Position numbers and translations under genes: made by a program. The notes beneath the pieces were generated by a model. It worked only from the letters and a program-made list of their open reading frames with translations. It was not told the origin of the DNA and did not search any database. From Cryobacterium inferilacus (lineage in GTDB: Bacteria; Actinomycetota; Actinomycetes; Actinomycetales; Microbacteriaceae), in assembly GCF_019599185.1 (NCBI RefSeq), contig NZ_JAIEUL010000020.1, positions 1-64,000 of the forward strand: DNA of 64,000 nt, given 5' to 3'. Positions within the stretch are counted from its first letter, which is position 1. Each line of letters begins with the position of its first letter. Below are positions 51,468-59,936 of this stretch, in pieces.

Positions 51468-53780
51468 ATGAGTGACATGCAGGTGAGTGGCATGCAGGTC
51501 GATCTTGTCGTCAGTGGAATGACCTGCACTTCGTGTGCAGCACGGATCGAAAAGAAGTTGAATCGGATGACGGGCGTTGAAGCCACAGTCAACTACGCGA
51601 CGGAGAAGGCGAGCGTGTTCATTCCGGACGGGACGTCCGTTGAGGATGCCATCGCCACAATTGAGGCAACTGGATACACGGCCGTTCTCCCCCGTCCCGT
51701 GAGCCCCACGCCTGACGGGACAGCACTGCCCACCGAGGCCGATAACGAAGTTGAAAGTCTTCGCCAGCGGCTCGTGATTTCCGCGGTGTTAGCAGCACCG
51801 GTCGTGGCGCTGTCCATGATCGCCCCCCTCCAGTTCTCGAACTGGCAGTGGCTTGCCCTGGCACTCGCCGGCCCCGTAGCGATCTGGGGTGCCTGGCCGT
51901 TCCACCGCGCTGCCTGGGTCAACCTGCGGCACGGTGCCGCGACTATGGACACCTTGATCAGCATGGGAGTGCTCGCGGCACTCGGGTGGTCGCTTTACGC
52001 TCTGTTCTTCGGTACCGCGGGGATGACCGGAATGACGATGAGCTTCAGCCTCACGACAGAACCCGGCGGCGCTGCGCACGAAATCTACCTCGAAGTTGCG
52101 TCGGCTGTCACGGTCTATATCTTGGCCGGGAGATACTTCGAGGCGCGCGCGAAGAAGCAATCGGGCGCAGCCCTCCGTGCTTTGCTCGAATTGGGCGCCA
52201 AAGAGGCAACACTGCTGCGTGACGGCGTCGAAACAACTGTGCCCACGTCTTCTCTGACCGTCGGTGACCATTTCGTGGTGCGGCCCGGTGAAAAAATCGC
52301 CACGGACGGCACCGTCGTCGAGGGTAACTCGGCGGTCGATGCGAGCATGCTCACCGGAGAGTCCGTTCCGGTCGAGGTCGGCCCCGGCGATGCAGTGGTT
52401 GGTGCCACTTTGAACTCCGGTGGCCGTCTCGTGATCCAGGCAACGCGTATCGGCTCCGATACTCAGCTGGCCCAGTTGGGGCGCTTGGTCGAACAGGCCC
52501 AGACGGGCAAAGCGGAGGTGCAACGACTCGCTGATCGAGTATCTGCCATTTTCGTGCCCATCGTGATTGCCCTCGCCCTGGGCACCCTCGTTGTATGGCT
52601 TCTGGTCGGGGCCGGCCCCGTGGTGGCATTCACCGCAGCGGTGGCGACACTAATCATCGCCTGCCCCTGTGCCCTCGGGTTAGCCACGCCAACGGCTCTG
52701 CTCGTCGGAACCGGTCGGGGCGCTCAACTGGGCATCCTCATCAAGGGACCGCAAATTCTCGAGTCGACTCGACGAGTCGACACCATCGTTCTCGACAAAA
52801 CCGGCACCGTCACAACCGGGCAGATGACCCTCGTTGCTGTCCACCCGAATGGAAACGTCACCGACGAGGAACTCCTCGTTCTCGCCGGCGCTGCAGAGTC
52901 GGGATCAGAACACCCGATCGCCAAGTCGATCGTGACCGGAGCGAGGGCGCGTGTGCTGACCCTTCCGACGCCGGAGTCGTTCTCGTCTACCGATGGTCTC
53001 GGTGTGCAGGCCATTGTGGACGGACGCGTCGTGCTGGTGGGACGCCCCAGCTGGCTCAGTGAGAATTGGTCAATCGAGCTCCCCAGCGAGCTCAAGCTCG
53101 CCTTGTCCTCTTGCGAATCGCACGGGCAGACAGCTGTAGCCGTCGCCTGGGACGGGCAGGCGCAAGGCATCCTGGCGGTATCAGACGTCGTCAAGGACTC
53201 CAGCGCCGCCGCAATCGAAGAATTTCGTCGCCTGGGTTTGCAGCCCGTGCTCCTCACCGGTGACAACGAGACCGTGGCGCGCGTCGTCAGTGCTGAACTG
53301 GGCATCGCCGATGTTCGCGCTGGCGTCCTCCCGGCCGAGAAAGCCGAAGTGATTCGGGAACTCCAGCGAGCCGGCCGGGTGGTGGCCATGGTCGGCGACG
53401 GAGTGAACGACGCAGTGGCGCTGGCTACCGCAGACCTGGGCATCGCGATGGGTACCGGCACCGACGTCGCCATCGAAGCCAGCGACCTGACCCTGATACG
53501 AAGCGACCTGGTCGCTGCCGCCGACGCCATCCGGCTTTCTCGACGCACCCTGGCCACCATCAAGGCCAATCTCTTCTGGGCTTTTGCGTACAACGTGGCC
53601 GCGATCCCTCTTGCGATGCTGGGCCTGCTCAACCCGCTGATCGCCGGTGCCGCCATGGCGCTGTCGTCGGTCTTCGTCGTCAGCAACAGCCTGCGACTGC
53701 GCGGCTTTCGAGGGCTCAACTTACGTGTGACGAAGACCACCTCCCCCAGCCTGAAGGCTCACCCGGTCGAGATCAGCTGA
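51468..53780 (+). CDS. copA: copper-exporting P-type ATPase CopA
   Basis: 770 residues. One HMA domain with GMTCTSC (C20, C23), eight helices, [25 protein letters not shown], membrane site [29 protein letters not shown] and [17 protein letters not shown]. These are the P1B-1 (Cu(I)/Ag(I)) features. NxxY/MxxSS-type C-terminal helices ([26 protein letters not shown]) agree. It starts within the chaperone stop. Because the chaperone gene carries an IS, copA expression may now depend on IS read-through or an IS promoter. Confidence 0.95.
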   Translation: MSDMQVSGMQVDLVVSGMTCTSCAARIEKKLNRMTGVEATVNYATEKASVFIPDGTSVEDAIATIEATGYTAVLPRPVSPTPDGTALPTEADNEVESLRQRLVISAVLAAPVVALSMIAPLQFSNWQWLALALAGPVAIWGAWPFHRAAWVNLRHGAATMDTLISMGVLAALGWSLYALFFGTAGMTGMTMSFSLTTEPGGAAHEIYLEVASAVTVYILAGRYFEARAKKQSGAALRALLELGAKEATLLRDGVETTVPTSSLTVGDHFVVRPGEKIATDGTVVEGNSAVDASMLTGESVPVEVGPGDAVVGATLNSGGRLVIQATRIGSDTQLAQLGRLVEQAQTGKAEVQRLADRVSAIFVPIVIALALGTLVVWLLVGAGPVVAFTAAVATLIIACPCALGLATPTALLVGTGRGAQLGILIKGPQILESTRRVDTIVLDKTGTVTTGQMTLVAVHPNGNVTDEELLVLAGAAESGSEHPIAKSIVTGARARVLTLPTPESFSSTDGLGVQAIVDGRVVLVGRPSWLSENWSIELPSELKLALSSCESHGQTAVAVAWDGQAQGILAVSDVVKDSSAAAIEEFRRLGLQPVLLTGDNETVARVVSAELGIADVRAGVLPAEKAEVIRELQRAGRVVAMVGDGVNDAVALATADLGIAMGTGTDVAIEASDLTLIRSDLVAAADAIRLSRRTLATIKANLFWAFAYNVAAIPLAMLGLLNPLIAGAAMALSSVFVVSNSLRLRGFRGLNLRVTKTTSPSLKAHPVEIS

Positions 53781-53796
53781 CCTGCACTCCGGCATT

Positions 53797-53815
53797 CCCA
53801 GCTTAACTTTGTCAA
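53797..53815 (+). promoter_or_regulatory. shared motif CCCAG-N5-CTTTGTCAA, copy 2
   Basis: Same 14 fixed bases as at 47015-47033, here 62 bases before the DUF6153 ATG. TTGTCA at 53809 could be a -35 box with GGGATAT near 53832 as -10. Opposite orientation relative to its gene than copy 1. Confidence 0.4.
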
Positions 53816-53877
53816 GTGCCGATACGTTTTTGGGATATCAGCGTTTGCTACCTGGTTTGATTGATACTGGAGGTGAC

Positions 53878-54357
53878 ATGGACCCGCACGGCAATTCCGT
53901 AGCTGGCCGTCGCCACAGGCCCGTCCTCGCACACGCGTTCACGGCCGTTCTTGTCCTGGGAGCCATGCTGCTGGGCATCCTGGCCATGCACTCCATGATC
54001 GGGGAGCACGGCGTAGCGTCGGGGGCAGCCGAGTCCACCGCACATTCCGACACCATCGCGAGTGGCCCTGACTTCCGAACTGACGTGGCGGTCGCGGCGA
54101 CAGCGGCGATGATCCCCCTAGTGGCGCACGCCGAGGTCGGACTGTTGGGCTGCGCCGACTGCATGCTCGAATGTGCCATGTGGGCGATGACCTGCGCCAT
54201 CCTGCTGGTCCTTGCTGCTCTCATCGTTCTCGCACGCTCCCCGGCCACGCATCGGCGCCTGCTCGACGCGGGCGGGCGCGTCGTCTCCCTATTCCAGGGC
54301 CCTGCGCTTCATCTTTTTCGGCCTAGCTTGGTCGTTCTTTCCATCAGTCGCACCTAA
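53878..54357 (+). CDS. DUF6153 family protein (histidine-bearing copy)
   Basis: 159 residues. The first helix LAHAFTAVLVLGAMLLGILA is followed by MHSMIGEHGVASGAAESTAH, a His/Met loop, then a long extracytoplasmic part. The second helix region has several cysteines (LLGCADCMLECAMWAMTCAIL). The end SLVVLSISRT is the family mark. GGAGGTGAC before ATG 53878 is a strong ribosome site. Cys/His/Met content suggests copper binding. It begins the DUF6153-DUF305-M23-M23 cluster. Confidence 0.8.
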   Translation: MDPHGNSVAGRRHRPVLAHAFTAVLVLGAMLLGILAMHSMIGEHGVASGAAESTAHSDTIASGPDFRTDVAVAATAAMIPLVAHAEVGLLGCADCMLECAMWAMTCAILLVLAALIVLARSPATHRRLLDAGGRVVSLFQGPALHLFRPSLVVLSISRT

Positions 54358-54448
54358 AGCCGGCATTGGCCTCGCGTCACTTGACGCCTGCCTTCACGAC
54401 GCCGTATGGCGAACCGGTTTCTTACGTTTGACTCTGAATGGAACAACA

Positions 54449-55060
54449 ATGCCCAAGCCACGTACATACCTCCTTACTGCCGCGGCCATCGCGACAGCAC
54501 TCACTCTCAGTGCCTGCGCTGGCGGAACCACGGACACCGGCTCATCCGCCGCCCCCAGCTCCGCCGAGTCCTCCGCCTCCTCGGTCGATTTCGCCGACGC
54601 GGACGTCGAGTTCGCCCAGATGATGATCCCCCACCACGAACAGGCCGTCGAAATGAGCGACGACCTCCTCGCGAAGGACGGCATCGACCAGCGGATCGTG
54701 GACCTGGCCACCGAGATCAAGGCCGCCCAGGAACCCGAAATCAAGCAACTCGATTCCTGGCTCACAGCATGGGGCATGGATGACACCAGCTCCAGCGAGA
54801 TGGACATGTCCGAGATGGATCACGGCACGGACGGCATGATGTCTGACGACGACATGAACGCCCTCAAGTCCGCGCCCTCAGAAGACGCCGGGAAGCTCTT
54901 CCTCGAGCAGATGATTGTTCATCACCAGGGCGCCATTGCGATGGCGCAGACCGAGGTCGACGAGGGACAGTTCCCAGACGCGGTGGACATGGCCACGAAC
55001 ATCGTGGATAGCCAGACCGCCGAGATTGCTGTCATGAACGACATCCTCGCCACCCTTTAG
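54449..55060 (+). CDS. DUF305 lipoprotein, extracytoplasmic copper protein
   Basis: 203 residues. Lipobox LSAC (mature Cys near 22). Two DUF305 repeats with HHEQAVEMSDDLL and HHQGAIAMAQTEV, joined by a Met/Asp-rich bridge (SSEMDMSEMDHGTDGMMSDD). The HHxxA-EM pattern is that of CopM-like copper-binding proteins. Probably binds Cu(I) at the outer face of the membrane. Depends on Lgt for anchoring. It follows DUF6153 by 91 bases. Confidence 0.9.
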   Translation: MPKPRTYLLTAAAIATALTLSACAGGTTDTGSSAAPSSAESSASSVDFADADVEFAQMMIPHHEQAVEMSDDLLAKDGIDQRIVDLATEIKAAQEPEIKQLDSWLTAWGMDDTSSSEMDMSEMDHGTDGMMSDDDMNALKSAPSEDAGKLFLEQMIVHHQGAIAMAQTEVDEGQFPDAVDMATNIVDSQTAEIAVMNDILATL

Positions 55061-55189
55061 AACTCCCACTTAGGATCGGGGCCGCGCATCGCGGCCCCCA
55101 TCCGCGGCGTGCCCATCGCGGATTCCGTCTCCTCGCCTGCCTGAGGCGCAGATGGAGCGCGCCATCGTGATCGCAAGGACCCTCTCTTC

Positions 55190-56032
55190 ATGACCGCATC
55201 ACCCGATTTCTCCCGCAAACAACTGCGCCTGGCCGAGAAAAACCCGCACAGGCGTCGTCGAGCACAACGGCCACTCCCCGTGACCCGTCGACCAGCCCGC
55301 CGCATGAAAGTCAGCGTTCGCAAACAAGTGTCTTCCGCGGTCGCATTAGCGTTCGCTGCCCTCCTCGCCGTCAGCGTGTCCCTGCCAGCTCTCGCCGTGA
55401 ACCCCTACGCGCAGACCCTCGCGGCGCCGACTGAACGAAACGATGAGGCAGTGCAGAACTTAACGACGTCGGAGAGCGGAACCATCACTGTCGCCCAGGA
55501 CTCGTTCACTTCTCAAGCCATCCAGGAGACGCTGCGGACTGAGGACTCGCTCCCGGGCGTTTACTCCCAGACCGCCAACACCTATACAAATGATCTCGGC
55601 TCTGCGATCCAATGGCCCTTCCTCGTTGGCGTGCCGATCTCTACTGACTTTGGCCCGCGGATTCCACCGTGCGACGGATGCTCTAGCTTCCACAAAGGCT
55701 TGGACATGAATCCGGGCGTGAATACCCCGATCCAGGCGGTCGCGGACGGCGTCGTGAGGGAAGTCTCCAGCACCGATAAGAGCGGACTGGGTGTGTACGC
55801 GATCATCGACCACATGATCGACGGGCGTCTCGTCAGCAGCTTGTATGCCCATATGGGGGAAGGCACCCTGGCGCTTGCCGTCGGTGACCCCGTCCTCGTC
55901 GGCCAGCTGGTGGGAAACGTTGGCAACACCGGCCAAAGCACCGGCCCACACCTTCACTTCGAAATCCTCCTCGACGGCGACATCCCCACGGACCCGTACG
56001 CCTGGTTGACAGACAAGGTGAGCACGTCATGA
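55190..56032 (+). CDS. membrane-anchored M23 peptidase (short form, second copy)
   Basis: 280 residues. Basic cytoplasmic start (RRRRAQRPLPVTRRPARRMK), one hydrophobic segment (ALAFAALLAVSVSLPALAV), then an M23 domain with PPCDGCSSFHKGLDM (CxxC plus HxxxD), SSLYAHM and TGPHLHFEILL (HxH). It aligns with 35836-36696 throughout the enzyme domain. The stop overlaps the long M23 gene by ATGA, so the pair is translated together as in the first locus, but without dsbA between. Confidence 0.9.
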   Translation: MTASPDFSRKQLRLAEKNPHRRRRAQRPLPVTRRPARRMKVSVRKQVSSAVALAFAALLAVSVSLPALAVNPYAQTLAAPTERNDEAVQNLTTSESGTITVAQDSFTSQAIQETLRTEDSLPGVYSQTANTYTNDLGSAIQWPFLVGVPISTDFGPRIPPCDGCSSFHKGLDMNPGVNTPIQAVADGVVREVSSTDKSGLGVYAIIDHMIDGRLVSSLYAHMGEGTLALAVGDPVLVGQLVGNVGNTGQSTGPHLHFEILLDGDIPTDPYAWLTDKVSTS

Positions 56033-57387
56033 CCAACCCGAAACGCGATCAACGCCGCATGCAACGGCGTACCCTGAAAGCCCTTTCGGGTGCTGCCTTG
56101 GTCCTCAGCTTGGTATCGGGCGCGGGCTGGGCCGCCCAGCCGGCCGCAGCAGCAGCAGCCGCCGCAGCCGCAGCCGCAGCCGCAGCCGCAGCCGCAGCCG
56201 AGTATCCGTCCTGGTCGGATGTTGAAAACGCGAGAGCAAACGAAGCTTCCCAACAAGCCCAGATCAACACACTCAACACCCTGATCTCCGGTCTGACGGC
56301 CGACGTCGCTGCCGCACAAGAAGAGTCCACGCGTCGAGGTGCCGAATTTGAGCAGGCTCAGGGCGCCTTCGACGATGCCACGTACCGCGCCACAACTCTG
56401 CAGGCCCAGGCTGACGAGGCCGGCGCGCAAGCCACGTTGTCCAGCGAACAGGCTGGTCAGCTCGCATCGGGACTTGCCCGCAGTGGAGGCCCTGATCTTT
56501 CGCTGGCCATCCTCATGGCGGGAGATGGCACCGAGTCCCTGTTGTATCAGTTGGGGGCCATGAGCAAACTCACGGAACGTTCCGCCGCGGTCTACGATCA
56601 GGCCGCCTCAGACCGAAACTCTGCAACCGCCCTCACCGACCAGGCGAAGGTGGCACAGGACGAACTCGGCGCCTTAGCCAAGGAGGCCGAGACCGCCCTC
56701 ACCCAGGCCATCGCCGCTAGCGCCGCAGTGGAGGTCGCACTCGCCGAGCAACAAGCAAACGCCGGCACAATGCAAGCACAACTAGCCGTCCTGACCGAGG
56801 GACGCGCCGCCACAGAAGCCGACTTCGCCAAAGGTGAGGAAGCCCGACGCGCTGCCGAGGCCGCGGCCGCTGCCGCTGCAGCCGCAGCCGCAGCCGCAGC
56901 CGCAGCCCAGGCATCCACGCGCAGCTCGGGAGGGTCGGGTGGGCCAGGGTCAGGGGCGGACTCCGGTCAGCTCAGCGGCCAAGGCTGGGCATTGCCCGTC
57001 TCTGGCTGGATTAGCGCCCCATTTGGGCCACGCCCTGTCAGACCCGTAGCCGGCGTCGGCGCTTTCCACTACGGCACGGACATCGCTGCCGGATGCGGCG
57101 TGCCGGTCAAAGCCGCAACGGGAGGCACCGTCATCTACTCCGGGTACCTCGGCAGCTACGGCAATTGGGTCCTCATCGAGCACGGGAACGGAGTCCAGAC
57201 GGGGTACGCCCATAACAGCGAAAACCTGGTTAGTAACGGCCAGCAGGTCTCCGCCGGGCAGACGATCTCGTTGGTCGGGACCAATGGAGCGTCGTCCGGC
57301 TGCCACTCACACATTGAGACTCGAGTTGATGGCGCCCGCATCGATCCAGAGCCGTTCATGAGCGCTCGAGGAATCACCCTTGGCTAG
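56029..57387 (+). CDS. secreted M23 peptidase with coiled coil (second copy)
   Basis: 452 residues. Signal peptide, then a run of about 17 alanines from GCAGCC-type repeats, EYPSWSDVENARANEASQQA and a coiled coil to about 290 that ends in a second alanine tract. M23 domain: FHYGTDIAAGC (HxxxD), GYAHNSE, GCHSHIETRV (HxH with Ser between). Paralogue of 33883-35145. The DIEP ending RIDPEPFMSARG matches RIDPEPFMGARG. The coiled coil may contact the partner peptidase or another envelope protein. Confidence 0.9.
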   Translation: MTNPKRDQRRMQRRTLKALSGAALVLSLVSGAGWAAQPAAAAAAAAAAAAAAAAAAAEYPSWSDVENARANEASQQAQINTLNTLISGLTADVAAAQEESTRRGAEFEQAQGAFDDATYRATTLQAQADEAGAQATLSSEQAGQLASGLARSGGPDLSLAILMAGDGTESLLYQLGAMSKLTERSAAVYDQAASDRNSATALTDQAKVAQDELGALAKEAETALTQAIAASAAVEVALAEQQANAGTMQAQLAVLTEGRAATEADFAKGEEARRAAEAAAAAAAAAAAAAAAAQASTRSSGGSGGPGSGADSGQLSGQGWALPVSGWISAPFGPRPVRPVAGVGAFHYGTDIAAGCGVPVKAATGGTVIYSGYLGSYGNWVLIEHGNGVQTGYAHNSENLVSNGQQVSAGQTISLVGTNGASSGCHSHIETRVDGARIDPEPFMSARGITLG

Positions 57388-58336
57388 GCGGCGCCGGCCT
57401 CAGTTCGCCGTGACGGGGCTGATCGCTGCGGGAGCAGCGGTGGCCCTTGCCGGCTGCGCCACAGCCGAAGTCCCGTCGAGCCCGTCTAATCCGAGTACCG
57501 CGTTCGAGCACATCCACGGCCTGGGCGCCGACCCCTCGACCGGAAACACGTACGCGGCAACTCATGAAGGTGTGTGGCTGATTCCCACAAACGGTTTGCC
57601 GGACACCTATCTCACCGGTTCGCCCCGGCCCGCAGACACAGAGCCTGTTCAGATCGGTGGCCGCGCCCCAGACGCCATGGGATTCACGGTCTCCTCTTCC
57701 GGGGTGCTCTTCATGTCGGGCCACCCGGACCCCGCAGAACAATCTGCCTCCAGGGCGCCCAACTTGGGTTTAGTGTCGAGCAGCGACCAGGCGCAAACAT
57801 GGGAGACGATATCGCTGGGCGGGCAGACAGACTTTCATGACCTCGACACGGTGGCCCTGCCCGCCGGCGAACTCCGCGTCTACGGGTATGACGCGCAACA
57901 AGGCGCCCTGTTAGTCAGCGACGACAGCGGTTCCACCTGGATCACAGGTGCGACGGCACCGATCCGGGACCTGACAGCAGACCCGTCGGACCCCGATCGA
58001 GTCATCGCGACAACGGCGGACGGACTCATCGAGAGTTCAGACGGCGGCCGCACTTTCGGCTCCGTTTCCGACTCGCCCGTCCTGCTGCTTGTGGACATCT
58101 TTGATGAAAGCGCCGGAGGCGAACTCGTTGGCGTCGACCCCGCCGGCTCGCTGTGGCGACAGGAACCATCCGGCCTCTGGACGCAGACGGGCCAGGCGCA
58201 GGGTGCACCAGAAGCCCTGCACGCCGTCGGCGGGAGCTCCCCCTGGATCCTGGTCGCCGACCCTCGCGGTATCAGCGCTTCTGCGGACTTCGGTGCCACG
58301 TGGACACCAGTCCTCAGCGACGTCACCACCCCCTGA
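57380..58336 (+). CDS. F510_1955-like beta-propeller lipoprotein
   Basis: 318 residues. Lipobox LAGC after a TAT-like basic start (MARRRRPQFAVTG). The body shows repeated propeller blades with sialidase/BNR-type signatures: GSTWITGATAP, SSDGGRTFGSV, SADFGATWTP. FEHIHGLGADPSTGNTYAAT at the mature N-terminus is characteristic of the F510_1955 glycosylhydrolase-like group found near copper genes. TTG 57380 overlaps the preceding stop. Its substrate is unknown. Confidence 0.8.
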   Translation: MARRRRPQFAVTGLIAAGAAVALAGCATAEVPSSPSNPSTAFEHIHGLGADPSTGNTYAATHEGVWLIPTNGLPDTYLTGSPRPADTEPVQIGGRAPDAMGFTVSSSGVLFMSGHPDPAEQSASRAPNLGLVSSSDQAQTWETISLGGQTDFHDLDTVALPAGELRVYGYDAQQGALLVSDDSGSTWITGATAPIRDLTADPSDPDRVIATTADGLIESSDGGRTFGSVSDSPVLLLVDIFDESAGGELVGVDPAGSLWRQEPSGLWTQTGQAQGAPEALHAVGGSSPWILVADPRGISASADFGATWTPVLSDVTTP

Positions 58337-58382
58337 CACACCACTCACACACCGTGACAATCCAAGAAACGACACCGAGCCC

Positions 58383-59311
58383 ATGAACGTTTTAGCCAGC
58401 ATCCCCAGCCCAGACGTCAGTTCCATCCAACTGGGACCATTCCAGATCCACTTTATGCCCTCTTCATCCTCGCCGGGATCGCCGTTGCGGTAGCCCTCAC
58501 CTCCCGGCGTCTCACGGCACGGGGCGGGCCGTCCGGCGCGGTGCTCGACATCGCCCTGTGGGCTGTGCCCTTCGGCATCATCGGCGGCCGGCTGTACCAC
58601 GTCATCACCCACCCCACCGACTACTTCTTCCCCGGCGCTGACCTCTGGAAAACGCTTTACGTGTGGGAAGGCGGCCTGGCCATCTTCGGCGCCATCCTAT
58701 TCGGCAGCCTCGGCGCATACATCGCCTGCCGCCGGGCAGGACTGCGCTTCTTGTCCTTCGCCGATGCTCTGGCCCCGGGGATGTTGCTGGCGCAGGCATT
58801 CGGACGCCTCGGGAACTACTTCAACCAAGAGCTCTTCGGCACTCCGACGACCCTCCCCTGGGGACTGCAGATAGATCCAACACAACCTGCATTTCCTACC
58901 GGCTTGCCCGAGGGCACGCTGTTTCATCCGCTGTTTCTCTATGAGATTCTGTGGAATTTGCTTGGGGTCGCCATCATTCTGCTCGCCGAGAAGCACCTCA
59001 ACCTCCGGTGGGGACGCGCACTGGGGCTCTATCTGGTCATCTACGGGATGGGCCGCACCTGGTTCGAGTCCTTTCGACTCGACCCCACCGAGTTCGAACT
59101 CGGCGGGTTCAAAATCAACATGCTCATCGCCACTCTTGTCGCCATCGCAGGGATCCTATTGATCATTGTGCAGTCGCGGCGCCACCCCGAACCCGAGACG
59201 GACCCCATGCTGCCGATTAGGCAAGGCGGCTCTGGGACCCCGGCTGACGATGTCTGCGTGCCATCCGATGCATCGGTCCCCGGAGCCCCTGGGCGTGGAA
59301 GGCAGGGATGA
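58383..59311 (+). pseudogene. lgt: prolipoprotein diacylglyceryl transferase gene with a one-base frameshift
   Basis: From ATG 58383, MNVLASIPSPDVSSIQLGPF and QIHF are read in one frame. From 58454 the family sequence continues in another frame (YALFILAGIAVAVALTSRRL, then VLDIALWAVPFGIIGGRLYH). Restoring one T in the TTT run at 58452-58454 would rejoin them into about 310 residues. The rest is intact, including the Lgt signature AQAFGRLGNYFNQELFG. Either a real inactivation, a sequencing error in the homopolymer, or ribosomal slippage. Read from downstream GTG 58541 alone the protein lacks the first helix. It ends four bases into the resolvase gene. Confidence 0.85.
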
Positions 59312-59907
59312 CCGTCATTGGTTACGCGCGTGTCGCAACGCGCAAGCAGAGAGTCGATGAGCGAGAAATCGCCTTGACGGCTGCCGGCGCCGATCGCGTG
59401 TTTGTGGACCACGGCGAGTCGAGGAACAAGGCGTCGCTGCCGCAGTTTTCAGCCTGCCTGGACTATTTGCGGGCCGGTGACCTTTTGTTGGTTTGCCAGC
59501 TGAGCCAGTTGGATCGGTTGGGTCGCGACGATCGTTTGATCGCGCTGCTTCATGAGTTCGGTGAACGCGGCGTCGGACTTCGTTCGCTAACGGAACCGGC
59601 AATCGATACGACCGGCCCCTCAGGCCGGGCCCTTTTCGACGTCATCGCCGTGTTCGCTCAGCTGCGTTCTGAGGCGATCCAAGTGCACAGGCGCGATGGC
59701 CCCGCACCGGCTCGAGCGCATGGGCGCGACGGCGCACGCCCCACAGCGATGACTAAAGAGCGTACTGCTGTGGCTATCGACATGCGTGAGAGAGGCGCCA
59801 CGATCGACACCATCGCGACCACTCTCGGCGTCGACACAGTGACCGTGCAACGCGCGCTCCTGAGCAACCCGGACGGGAAGCCGAAGTTGGGCCGAGATGG
59901 GGGCTGA
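59308..59907 (+). CDS. serine-recombinase-type resolvase lacking the catalytic serine
   Basis: 199 residues. Tn3/gamma-delta resolvase fold: TVIGYARVATRKQ at the start, LLLVCQLSQLDRLGRDDRLI and GVGLRSLTEPAIDTTGPSGR, then a DNA-binding region with ARPTAMTKERTAVAIDM and the helix-turn-helix TIATTLGVDTVTVQRALL. The catalytic serine of the RVST motif is alanine (RVAT). The stretch normally reading ERxLIRERT is altered (QLRSEAIQVHRRDG). It is thus probably inactive or a DNA-binding relic. ATG overlaps the lgt stop. Confidence 0.85.
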   Translation: MTVIGYARVATRKQRVDEREIALTAAGADRVFVDHGESRNKASLPQFSACLDYLRAGDLLLVCQLSQLDRLGRDDRLIALLHEFGERGVGLRSLTEPAIDTTGPSGRALFDVIAVFAQLRSEAIQVHRRDGPAPARAHGRDGARPTAMTKERTAVAIDMRERGATIDTIATTLGVDTVTVQRALLSNPDGKPKLGRDGG

Positions 59908-59936
59908 GGGCAGGAGAGCCCGCTGCTCGTCCCGCG

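Larger units (their letters stand above)
49712..51471 (+). pseudogene. copZ: copper chaperone (HMA, CopZ-like) interrupted by an IS256-family element
   Basis: Left part 49712-49869 encodes MLIGRENDLGLTDSSCACAH to VAGMTCSHCV, a His/Cys-rich N-terminus and the metal motif MTCSHC. Right part 51300-51471 encodes VSVTTELGKVAGTDSVSVDL to ELVLETP. Removing the IS and one copy of the 8-base duplication joins the halves in frame to 109 residues with a complete HMA fold. As it stands, the product ends within the IS directly after the CxxC. The stop overlaps copA by ATGA. A chaperone would pass Cu(I) to CopA. Confidence 0.9.

Noticed and set aside
56140..56202. tandem GCAGCC-type repeat as a possible CRISPR or minisatellite
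   Set aside because: It is the poly-alanine linker of the M23 peptidase; a similar alanine tract lies near 56870. No spacer structure exists, and no CRISPR array is in the window.
59690..59760. possible second frameshift in the resolvase
   Set aside because: Other frames do not restore the ERTxxGL sequence, and the downstream RPTAMT motif stays in the same frame.
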